35,979 nucleotides of DNA from Ruminococcaceae bacterium UBA7030 (GTDB taxonomy: Bacteria; Bacillota; Clostridia; Oscillospirales; Acutalibacteraceae): contig DLBD01000138.1 of assembly GCA_002494125.1 (NCBI GenBank), positions 1-35,979 on the forward strand, given 5' to 3'. A model generated the notes under the pieces. It did not search any database, was not told the origin of the DNA, and saw only the letters and a list, made by a program, of their open reading frames with translations. The first letter of the stretch is position 1, and every line of letters starts with the position of its first letter. Of the stretch, positions 17,376 through 24,843 are shown piece by piece. The position numbers and the translations under genes are program-made.

Positions 17376-18886
17376 AAAAATCGGGTAAGCCAAGCTCAAG
17401 GAACCTAAAAATCAACACAAGAATTGTAATCACGTCAATACTTGCAATTCTTATTCCGCTTGCGATTATTGCAAGCTTTTCAACTGTTTTTATAAATACA
17501 TTCAACTCTTTTTTTAATTTTTCCACGGTCACCACAAACTCTTATTCAACCGTAAATCAGGTGCAGTGGTCCCAAACCATTTCAACCATTACAAGCGACC
17601 TTACATCTGATATGGACGAGGAGCAGACATATTCAGCAATTAAAAATCTTGCGTCGCACCTTGAGGAGTTCGGCACAAAACTGTATATTGAAAAAAACGG
17701 AAAAACTTACTATAAAAGCGAAAACTCAGGCGATATAATGAAAAGCGCCGAAAAGATTTCAGTCTTTGATAAAAAGGACAATATAAACCATTTCGGCAGT
17801 AACGGGCTTCTTCTCACAAACCACGCCGAAGCTGACGGCGACAGCTACTATATAATGATAATAAACGAGGAATATACCGTTAATGACTTGTCGCAAGGGC
17901 TTTCATTTCAGGAATTTCGAAGCTTTATTTTCGGCAGAACGGGTATTATAATCCTTGCTATTGTGCTGCTGTTTATAATAGCAATAGTAGTCACCTCATT
18001 TGTAACAACAAAAACCATCGTCAATCCGATTAAAGAGATTTCACACGGCGCTGAGGAAATTGCAAAGGGCAATCTTGACTACACGATTAATTACCATTCA
18101 ACAAACGAGCTTGGTCAGATGGCTGACAGCTTTAATAATATGAGGCTTCGTCTTGAGCAGTCGCTCGAAACGCAGAAAAGCTCCGACAGAAAAAGGAAGG
18201 AGCTCGTTGCATGCGTTGCGCACGATTTGAGAACACCTCTCACAAGCGTTAAAGGATACGCCGAGGGCATACGCGACGGCATTGCTGACACTCCTGAAAA
18301 AAAGGAGCAGTACATAAATACAATCTGCTCTTCAATAGAAAACACCGAAAGGATACTTGACGACCTGCTCGCTTTTTCAAAGCTTGAGCTTGATACGTTT
18401 TCACTAAATTGCGAAACGGTCAATGTTAACGAGTTCTTTTCAGACGGAGCGGAGGAAATCCGTGCCGAGCTTGAAGAGGAAAATATAGAATTCAGCTTCA
18501 CAACCACCTGTCAGGACAGCACGACTCTGGCACTTGATTCCGACAGATTCACAAGAGTAATAAGAAACATTGTTTCTAACAGCATAAAATACAAAAGAAA
18601 TGATATTCAAAGCCGTTTTGACTTAAAGCTTCACGAGTACGAAAGAACGATTATCATTGAGCTTTCCGACAACGGAATCGGAGTTGACAGAGAAAGCCTT
18701 GCAAAAATATTTGACACTATGTACCGAGCTGACGCAGCACGTTCAAGCGTTGCAGACGGTTCAGGCCTCGGGCTTGCAATATGCAGACAGATTGTAGAGC
18801 TTCACGGCGGCTCAATCTGGGCTACAAGCGAAGTAAACAAAGGACTTTCAATATTTATTTCAATGCCAAAGGAAGATAAGAAATGA
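17372..18886 (+). CDS. Membrane sensor histidine kinase (HAMP-HisKA-HATPase)
   Basis: A 504-residue kinase. Transmembrane helices lie near residues 18-42 and 188-213, with a sensor domain of about 145 residues between them, then HAMP (about 213-268). The HisKA motif is VACVAHDLRTPLTSVKGYAE with phospho-acceptor His284. The ATPase domain has the N box NIVSNSIKY, G1 DNGIGVD and G2 GSGLGLAICRQ. It overlaps the TetR gene by 4 nt upstream and the response regulator by 4 nt downstream, so the three are made together. It resembles the first kinase of the window in architecture but the sensor domain sequences look unrelated. The stimulus is unknown. Confidence 0.95.
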   Translation: MKKSGKPSSRNLKINTRIVITSILAILIPLAIIASFSTVFINTFNSFFNFSTVTTNSYSTVNQVQWSQTISTITSDLTSDMDEEQTYSAIKNLASHLEEFGTKLYIEKNGKTYYKSENSGDIMKSAEKISVFDKKDNINHFGSNGLLLTNHAEADGDSYYIMIINEEYTVNDLSQGLSFQEFRSFIFGRTGIIILAIVLLFIIAIVVTSFVTTKTIVNPIKEISHGAEEIAKGNLDYTINYHSTNELGQMADSFNNMRLRLEQSLETQKSSDRKRKELVACVAHDLRTPLTSVKGYAEGIRDGIADTPEKKEQYINTICSSIENTERILDDLLAFSKLELDTFSLNCETVNVNEFFSDGAEEIRAELEEENIEFSFTTTCQDSTTLALDSDRFTRVIRNIVSNSIKYKRNDIQSRFDLKLHEYERTIIIELSDNGIGVDRESLAKIFDTMYRADAARSSVADGSGLGLAICRQIVELHGGSIWATSEVNKGLSIFISMPKEDKK

Positions 18887-19569
18887 GTAAAATTTTAATT
18901 ATAGAGGACGACATAAATATTCTTCGCCTTGAAAGGGATTACCTTGAGGCAAATGATTTCAAAACGCAAACCGCATCCAACGGAAAAAAGGGACTTGAGC
19001 TTGCGCTTAATGAAGATTTTGACCTTATCCTTCTTGACGTTATGCTGCCGGGTATAGACGGCTTTGAGGCTTGCAGGCAGATAAGAGAGCACAAGAATAT
19101 CCCCATACTTCTTGTCAGCGCAAGAAAAGAGGATTCGGCAAAAATCAGCGGGCTTGGCTTTGGCGCTGACGATTATATAGTAAAGCCGTTTTCACCAAGC
19201 GAGCTTATAGCAAGAGTTAAAGCCCATATCAACAGATATCAAAGGCTTACAAATTCCTCACTCTCAAACGAAGGCAAGGTTGAGCTTGACGGACTTTTCC
19301 TCAACAAATTATCAGGTGAGGCAAGGCTTAATGGCAAGGAGCTTATACTGACCAAAAAAGAATTTGACGTGCTTTTCCTTTTGTCCGCAAATCCGTCAAC
19401 CGTATTTACAAAGCAGGAGCTTTTCGAAAAAGTATGGGCGTATGACCCTCTCGGCGACACTTCAACCCTCACCGTCCATATAAACCGTCTTCGCGAAAAG
19501 CTTAAGGAGGCTGACCCGGAAAGCGAATATATTAAGACGATTTGGGGCAGAGGTTATCGCTTTAAGTAG
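18883..19569 (+). CDS. OmpR/PhoB-family response regulator
   Basis: A 228-residue full-length regulator. The receiver domain (1-115) has the acidic pair in IIEDDINILR, phospho-acceptor Asp52 in LILLDVMLPG, the Thr/Ser switch in LLVSARKEDS and Lys in DYIVKPFSPSEL. The winged helix (about 130-228) ends with HINRLREKLK and IWGRGYRFK. It overlaps the kinase gene by 4 nt, so it is the partner of that kinase. The nearest candidate targets are its own operon, the STAS gene and the divergent VTC/CotH operon, but this is inference from location only. Confidence 0.95.
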   Translation: MSKILIIEDDINILRLERDYLEANDFKTQTASNGKKGLELALNEDFDLILLDVMLPGIDGFEACRQIREHKNIPILLVSARKEDSAKISGLGFGADDYIVKPFSPSELIARVKAHINRYQRLTNSSLSNEGKVELDGLFLNKLSGEARLNGKELILTKKEFDVLFLLSANPSTVFTKQELFEKVWAYDPLGDTSTLTVHINRLREKLKEADPESEYIKTIWGRGYRFK

Positions 19570-19610
19570 AATATAAGTAAAATAATAGGCAGTTTTGTCA
19601 TAAATTGCAC

Positions 19611-19639
19611 TTGAAAAATAATGCATACATTGTTATAAT
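19611..19639 (+). promoter_or_regulatory. Predicted promoter for the STAS-domain gene
   Basis: TTGAAA (19611-19616), 17-nt spacer and extended -10 TGTTATAAT (19631-19639), 34 nt before the STAS ATG. The architecture is the same as that of the TetR operon promoter (TTGAAA, 17 nt, TGn-TATAAT). Confidence 0.75.
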
Positions 19640-19672
19640 TCAGTTGTAAGAAAAAATAAGCGAGGAATTACT

Positions 19673-19969
19673 ATGACTATAAATAAAGCAAAAAATGAGA
19701 ATACACTTACTGTTTCAGTTGAAGGAAGACTCGAAACAACAACGGCACCCGAACTTGATGCTGTTATCAAAGAAAACATCGATGGAATAACCGAGCTTGT
19801 TTTCGATTTTTCAAAGCTCGACTATATTTCATCGGCAGGACTTCGCGTTCTTCTTTCATCGCAGAAAATTATGAATAAGCAGGGTGAAATGAAGGTCACA
19901 AATGTAAACAGTATTGTAAACGAAATACTTGATATAACAGGTTTTTCCGATATTCTCACAATCGAATAA
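19673..19969 (+). CDS. STAS-domain anti-sigma factor antagonist-like protein
   Basis: A 98-residue single STAS domain of the SpoIIAA/RsbV type. The conserved phosphorylation segment reads YISSAGLRVLL with Ser53-Ser54 at the site phosphorylated in SpoIIAA/RsbV; the N-terminal strand VEGRLETTTAPELDAVI and the C-terminal ITGFSDIL helix also fit. Such proteins bind and neutralise an anti-sigma kinase when unphosphorylated. No anti-sigma kinase, sigma factor or PP2C phosphatase is in the window, so its partners lie elsewhere. It has its own promoter 104 nt after the response regulator gene and is followed by a strong terminator. Confidence 0.92.
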   Translation: MTINKAKNENTLTVSVEGRLETTTAPELDAVIKENIDGITELVFDFSKLDYISSAGLRVLLSSQKIMNKQGEMKVTNVNSIVNEILDITGFSDILTIE

Positions 19970-19980
19970 TATAAACATTG

Positions 19981-20010
19981 AAAGCCTTGGCGTAAAGCCA
20001 AGGCTTTTTT
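19981..20010. terminator. Bidirectional terminator between the STAS and GH31 genes
   Basis: Stem AAAGCCTTGGC (19981-19991), GTAAA loop, stem GCCAAGGCTTT (19997-20007) and T run. It ends immediately before the stop of the convergent GH31 gene. Confidence 0.92.
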
Positions 20011-20011
20011 G

Positions 20012-21964
20012 TTATTCAAAGGCATTTATAACTTCCGCGCCGCTTCTGACAAATACAATAAACTCGTCAATCTCTGCGTCAATCTCATATGTGCCTTCGC
20101 TGTATTTTTTCTTATCCCTTGCAAAAATCCATTCCCCTTTCGGAAGATACACGCTCTTTTTCGTCTGGCCCCTGTTTACAATCGGCGCAAAAAGGATGTC
20201 GTCGCCGAACATATACTGCTCGCCGAGGTCAAAGCATTTTTCGTCGTCAGGGTACTCGAAAAACATAGGTCGCATAACGGGATATCCCTTTTCAGACGCG
20301 GTTTTCATCTGCTTTTCGATATATGGTCTTAACCGCTCACGCAGCATAATAAGGTCTTTAAGTATTTCAAAATTTCTTTCGCCGAAACTCCAGATTTCAT
20401 TAGGGTCCCCGGAAGGCTCTTTAACATCTCTCTTCTTTTCGCCATGTCTGTTTCTGTTTCCGTGAAGACGCATTACAGGCGAAAATACTCCATATTGAAA
20501 CCATCTTACAATAAGCTCGCGAAATTCCTCGCTTTGCGTATCCGCTCCGTAAAAGCCGCCGATATCCGTATTCCACCAAGGTATACCGCAAAGCGACATA
20601 TTAAGCCCCGCTTTCACCTGCTGAGAAAGGCTTTCAAAACTTGACGGTATATCGCCGCTCCACACAAGTGCACCAAATTTCTGGCTGCCGAGATACGCAC
20701 AGCGTGTAAGCGTTACAGGTACCTCGTCCCTTATTTTTGTCAGTCCGTCATATGCCATTTTTGAATAATAATATGGGTAGAGAAGTCCCTTTTCATCTCC
20801 CCTGCCTATATGCATAATAAGATTGTCAAAATGCTCCGGATGAATTTCCGGCTCCGCCTCATCAAACCAGAGAGCGTCAACTCCCTTATCGAGATAATTT
20901 TCCTTAAGCTTTGAAAAAACAAACTCTCTTGTTTCGGGATTTGTAACGTCGATTTCAGCCTGCGGACCGTAAAAGTTAAACACACGGTTATCACCGTTTA
21001 CGGTTTTCATAAGCATATCGTGTTCAAGCATATACGCATAATTTTCCGAGTTTTCATTTATGGTAGGCCACATTGAAACAATAAGCTTTACTCCCATTTC
21101 GTGAAGCTCTTCAGTCATTGCTTCGACGTCCTCCCAGTACTCAGGGTCAAATTTATAATCCCCCTGCTCAGTCCAGTGAAAATAGTCGCAGATAATAGCG
21201 CTCAACGGTATTTTTTCTTCCTTGTATCGTCTTGCTACCCGGAGCAAATCCTCCTGCGTTTCATATCTCAGTCTGCTTTGCCAGAAGCCGGTCGCCCAGT
21301 GCGGCATAACAGGAGCATATCCCGTAAGGTCCGAAAGAGCAGTACATACCTCCTTAGGTTTCCCGCCGATAACAACGAAGTCAATTTTCCTTGTCGCTTC
21401 AGCACTCCAGCGAGTTCTGTTATGTGAAAGCTCAACATTTCCGACAGCGGGATTATTCCATATAAAGCCATAACCGAGTGAAGAGTAAATATACGGTATC
21501 GTGCATTTTGCATTGACATGTCTTAAATCAAATGAGCAGCCCTTAAGGTCAAATTTACCGCTTGCCTCATGACCGAGTCCGTAAAGGTGCTCGCTGTCAT
21601 TTGCCTCAAAGGTTATTCTTGCACTCCATCTTCCGTCGCCCTTGTCCCTGTAATAACGAAAGCCATCGTTAAAAGTAAGCTCCGGTTTTTCTTCAAGTAT
21701 AATCTTGCCGTCCTTAAAAAAGGTAAGCTTGGCGTTTCTTTCAATTCTGACCTTAAGGCAGCCGACAGTCATCTCGGCAAAGTCGTCTGTTTCATTTATT
21801 TCGCAATCAGCTTTGCGTGGCATAAGTGTAAAGTTTTCATCATATTCCTTACAATCGGGGAAAGCCTCAACACGTATTGTGTTTTTATGGCAGGGAGTAA
21901 TTCTCACAAGTTCTCCCCTTCTTGAAAACAGTATCTTGTTGTTATTGCAAATCACATTTTCCAT
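20012..21964 (-). CDS. Glycoside hydrolase family 31 (alpha-glucosidase/alpha-xylosidase type)
   Basis: A 650-residue cytoplasmic enzyme without signal peptide. The ATG at 21964 is chosen because a consensus promoter lies just upstream; a longer in-frame start at 22042 would lie upstream of that promoter. The N-terminal beta-sandwich (about 1-215) precedes the TIM barrel, which shows MPHWATGFWQSRLRY, the nucleophile Asp368 in LWFDEAEPE, and acid/base candidate Asp438 in VWSGDIPSSF, followed by GIPWWNTDIGGF. The C-terminal part has YMFGDDILFAPIV and VYLPKGEW. GH31 enzymes release alpha-linked glucose or xylose from oligosaccharides; the short 70-residue spacing between the two Asp is like alpha-xylosidases, but the substrate cannot be fixed. 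It is a single-gene transcript. Confidence 0.92.
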   Translation of the reverse strand: MENVICNNNKILFSRRGELVRITPCHKNTIRVEAFPDCKEYDENFTLMPRKADCEINETDDFAEMTVGCLKVRIERNAKLTFFKDGKIILEEKPELTFNDGFRYYRDKGDGRWSARITFEANDSEHLYGLGHEASGKFDLKGCSFDLRHVNAKCTIPYIYSSLGYGFIWNNPAVGNVELSHNRTRWSAEATRKIDFVVIGGKPKEVCTALSDLTGYAPVMPHWATGFWQSRLRYETQEDLLRVARRYKEEKIPLSAIICDYFHWTEQGDYKFDPEYWEDVEAMTEELHEMGVKLIVSMWPTINENSENYAYMLEHDMLMKTVNGDNRVFNFYGPQAEIDVTNPETREFVFSKLKENYLDKGVDALWFDEAEPEIHPEHFDNLIMHIGRGDEKGLLYPYYYSKMAYDGLTKIRDEVPVTLTRCAYLGSQKFGALVWSGDIPSSFESLSQQVKAGLNMSLCGIPWWNTDIGGFYGADTQSEEFRELIVRWFQYGVFSPVMRLHGNRNRHGEKKRDVKEPSGDPNEIWSFGERNFEILKDLIMLRERLRPYIEKQMKTASEKGYPVMRPMFFEYPDDEKCFDLGEQYMFGDDILFAPIVNRGQTKKSVYLPKGEWIFARDKKKYSEGTYEIDAEIDEFIVFVRSGAEVINAFE

Positions 21965-21979
21965 ATCATCACCAAGCTC

Positions 21980-22008
21980 ATTATATCCTTTTCTGATATA
22001 ATTATCAA
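21980..22008 (-). promoter_or_regulatory. Predicted promoter of the GH31 gene
   Basis: Minus-strand TTGATA (22008-22003), 17-nt spacer, TATAAT (21985-21980). The transcript would begin only about 9 nt before the ATG at 21964, a very short leader. A second candidate further up is TTGTCC (22070-22065), 17 nt, TATAAT (22047-22042). Confidence 0.6.
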
Positions 22009-22063
22009 CAATGAGAAAATGTTTTTTGTTTCGTTTCAACAATTATACTTTTTGACTCAGCTA

Positions 22064-22092
22064 TGGACAAAATCGTTTCTTTTTGATATAAT
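22064..22092 (+). promoter_or_regulatory. Predicted promoter of the RiPP export operon
   Basis: TGGACA (22064-22069), 17-nt spacer, extended -10 TGATATAAT (22084-22092), about 65 nt before the ATG at 22158. The -35 overlaps, on the opposite strand, the -35 of the second GH31 promoter candidate, so the two could compete. Confidence 0.7.
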
Positions 22093-22157
22093 TTTTATTA
22101 TTTTGAAGATTTTTTATGATGGATTACTATAATTGTTTTTTTGAAAGGGTGAAAAGA

Positions 22158-22631
22158 ATGTCTAATCCGATTCTGTCAAAAAATTCAAACAACAAGGTAA
22201 ACTCACCTGAACAGCTTAACGACTATATCAAGGCGTCAAGCGTCGGCGTGTGGGTTGTGCTTTCGGTAATTATTATCCTTCTGGTTTCAATACTTATATG
22301 GGGCTTTTTCGGAAGCCTTAAAACAACTGTCAACACTGTTGGCGTTGCCGATAACGGCACTGTTGTGTGCTATCTTGAAAGCAGCGGCGATATAAGCGTC
22401 GGCGACGAGGTTTCCGTAAACGGTCAAAAGGGCGAAGTAAGCGCTGTTTCTTCTACGCCTGTATCTGCGCACACACTTGCTTCACAGTATGATGAATACA
22501 CATTTTATTCGCTTAATCCTTCTGACTGGAGCTATGCCGTTGAAATAAAATGCGACGACTGCGACGACGGTATTAACAGCGTAAAGATTATCTACGATTC
22601 GGTACACCCTATTTCATTTATCACAGGTTGA
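22158..22631 (+). CDS. Short NHLM-type secretion protein (HlyD-like membrane fusion protein)
   Basis: A 157-residue protein. The ATG at 22158 is preferred over one 14 codons upstream because it has GAAAGGGTG in front and begins the conserved N-terminus ending in SPEQLNDYIKASSVGVWVVL. One transmembrane helix (about 34-58) is followed by an outside domain with a biotinyl-lipoyl-like hairpin (GVADNGTVVCYL, then SVGDEVSVNGQKGEV). This corresponds to the NHLM bacteriocin-system HlyD-family protein that connects the ABC exporter to the outside, but family members are usually much longer with a coiled-coil hairpin, which is missing here. It is first in the operon, 8 nt before the peptidase-ABC gene. 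Confidence 0.78.
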   Translation: MSNPILSKNSNNKVNSPEQLNDYIKASSVGVWVVLSVIIILLVSILIWGFFGSLKTTVNTVGVADNGTVVCYLESSGDISVGDEVSVNGQKGEVSAVSSTPVSAHTLASQYDEYTFYSLNPSDWSYAVEIKCDDCDDGINSVKIIYDSVHPISFITG

Positions 22632-22639
22632 GGTGAATT

Positions 22640-24829
22640 ATGAACAGAATTAAAAAAATTCCCGACCCGGTTAAAGGCGGTGTGGCAAAGGTTCCCGTTG
22701 TTATGCAGATGGAGGCGCTCGAGTGCGGTGCCGCCTCCCTCGATATGATTCTGGCATACTACGGCAAATACCTTCCGCTTGAGCAGGTAAGAAGCGACTG
22801 CGGTGTTTCACGCGACGGTTCAAGTGCAAAAAACATTGTACGCGCTGCCAAGAATTACGGTATGAAAACAAGAGCCCTGATTATCGACGCTAAGGGTCTG
22901 AAAAAAGAAGGTACCTTCCCGTGCATTATTCACTGGAATTTTAACCATTTTGTTGTTCTTGACGGTTTCAAAAAGGATTATGCAGTAATCAACGACCCTG
23001 CACGTGGTCTTATAAAGGTGCCGATGGCTGAATTTGAGAAGGCATATACGGGCGTTTACATAGAGCTTGTTCCGACTCAGGAATTTGAGCCCGGCGGAAA
23101 GCGCAGAAGCGTTCTCGACTTTGCCAAAGAACGCCTTAAGGGAACTCAGTCGGCTATATTTTTTGTAATTATGACAACGATAATTATATCGTTAATCGGT
23201 ATTATCAAGCCGTCCTTCCAGCGTATCTTTCTTGATAAAATTATAACCGGTAATAATCCTGACTGGGTTTATCCTTTCTTGGGTGCAATGCTTGCTCTGA
23301 TCGTGCTTGAGCTTATTGTCGGTTGTATCAATAATATCTATACTCTTAAAATTGAGGGCAAGCTTGCAATTATTGCAAACTCGAAATATATGTGGCATAT
23401 CCTTCGACTTCCGCTTCAGTTTTACTCTCAGCGAATGGCGGGCGATATTGCAAACAGACAGACTAAAAATGAAAACGTTGCAAAACAGCTTATTCAGACG
23501 CTCGCTCCGATGGCGCTGAATTTAGTCCTGACAGTAATTTATCTTGTTGTAATGTTCAGTTACAGCGTACCGCTTGCTTTAATTTCCGTATTTGCAACAG
23601 CAATAAATCTCTGCGTTGCAAGCGTTATTTCAAAAAAGAGAATTAATGTTACAAGAGTTCAGATGCGTGATGCCGGCAAGCTTTCCGGAGTTACCGTAAA
23701 CGGCATTGAAATGATTGAAACCATTAAAGCGTCAGGCGCTGAAAACGGTTTTTTTGAAAGATGGGCAGGCTTCCAGGCAAGCGTAAATACACAGAATGTA
23801 AGATACGCAAAAATTAATCAGTACCTCGGCGTACTTCCTGATCTTGTATCGGGTATTGCAAACATCGTCGTTCTTGCAATCGGAATATATCTTGTTATTG
23901 CAGGAGAATTTACAGTTGGCATGGTAACCGCATTTCAAAGCATTATGATGCAGTTTAACTCACCTGTAAAACAGCTTATCACCGCAGGTCAGAAGATTCA
24001 GGAAATGCGTACCGATATGGAGCGCATTGAGGATGTTATGACCTACAAGACCGACGTCAAGGACACTGCTGCCGAAGGTGAAACGGACGATGACGACGAT
24101 TACGACAAGCTTTCCGGCAGCATCGAGATGAAGAACATAACCTTTGGTTATTCACCTCTTGCCGAACCGCTTATTAAGGATTTCAATATGAGTGTAAAGC
24201 CGGGCAGCAGAGTTGCGTTTGTCGGCTCCTCCGGTTGTGGTAAATCAACACTTGCAAAGCTTCTTACAGGTCTTTACAAGCCGTGGGATGGCGAAATAAC
24301 CTTCGACGGCAAAAGCATTGACGAAATCAAACGGCCTGTATTTATCAGCTCTGTTGCAATGGTTGATCAGGATATAATTCTTTTCGAGGACACTATTGCA
24401 AATAATATCAAGATGTGGGACGCATCAATCGAGGATTTTGAGATGATTATGGCTGCGCGTGACGCACAAATCCACGACGATATTATGATGAAAAACGGCG
24501 GTTATCAGTACAAGTTAATTGAAGGCGGCAAGGACTTTTCAGGAGGTCAGCGCCAAAGACTTGAAATCGCCAGAGTTCTCGCACAGGACCCGACAATTAT
24601 TATTATGGACGAAGCTACCTCCGCGCTTGATGCTAAGACTGAATATGAGGTAGTTAACGCTATTAAGGACAGAGGTATTACCTGTATCGTTGTTGCGCAC
24701 AGACTTTCAACAATTCGTGACTGCGACGAAATAATCGTTATGGACAACGGCAACGTCGTTGAAAGAGGCACTCACGAAGAGCTCTATGCAAACGGCGGAC
24801 TTTACAGCAAGCTCGTAACTAACGAATAA
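22640..24829 (+). CDS. NHLM/PCAT-type peptidase-containing ABC exporter (C39 protease-TM-ATPase)
   Basis: A 729-residue three-domain exporter. The C39 peptidase (about 1-155) has Cys29 in QMEALECGAASLD, His103 in FNHFVVLDG and Asp119 in INDPARG, the complete catalytic set that cuts leader peptides after a double glycine. Six transmembrane helices follow (about 175-470), then the ATPase with Walker A GSSGCGKS (529-536), signature FSGGQRQRLE and Walker B IIIMDEATSALD. This is the peptidase-ATPase-transporter of NHLM bacteriocin systems, which trims and exports double-glycine RiPP precursors. The precursor at 28613-28807, with Gly28-Gly29, is the obvious substrate. A GAGGTG ribosome binding site precedes the ATG. 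Confidence 0.95.
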   Translation: MNRIKKIPDPVKGGVAKVPVVMQMEALECGAASLDMILAYYGKYLPLEQVRSDCGVSRDGSSAKNIVRAAKNYGMKTRALIIDAKGLKKEGTFPCIIHWNFNHFVVLDGFKKDYAVINDPARGLIKVPMAEFEKAYTGVYIELVPTQEFEPGGKRRSVLDFAKERLKGTQSAIFFVIMTTIIISLIGIIKPSFQRIFLDKIITGNNPDWVYPFLGAMLALIVLELIVGCINNIYTLKIEGKLAIIANSKYMWHILRLPLQFYSQRMAGDIANRQTKNENVAKQLIQTLAPMALNLVLTVIYLVVMFSYSVPLALISVFATAINLCVASVISKKRINVTRVQMRDAGKLSGVTVNGIEMIETIKASGAENGFFERWAGFQASVNTQNVRYAKINQYLGVLPDLVSGIANIVVLAIGIYLVIAGEFTVGMVTAFQSIMMQFNSPVKQLITAGQKIQEMRTDMERIEDVMTYKTDVKDTAAEGETDDDDDYDKLSGSIEMKNITFGYSPLAEPLIKDFNMSVKPGSRVAFVGSSGCGKSTLAKLLTGLYKPWDGEITFDGKSIDEIKRPVFISSVAMVDQDIILFEDTIANNIKMWDASIEDFEMIMAARDAQIHDDIMMKNGGYQYKLIEGGKDFSGGQRQRLEIARVLAQDPTIIIMDEATSALDAKTEYEVVNAIKDRGITCIVVAHRLSTIRDCDEIIVMDNGNVVERGTHEELYANGGLYSKLVTNE

Positions 24830-24843
24830 GAGGGGGTGAGCAC

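Noticed and set aside
20009..22001. Several plus-strand ORFs of 66-124 codons opposite the GH31 gene
   Set aside because: The minus strand holds a full GH31 enzyme with both catalytic Asp; the plus-strand frames lack start signals and known motifs.
21965..22042. 26-residue N-terminal extension of the GH31 protein
   Set aside because: It crosses the predicted promoter at 21980-22008 and contains no family sequence; the ATG at 21964 fits the family start.
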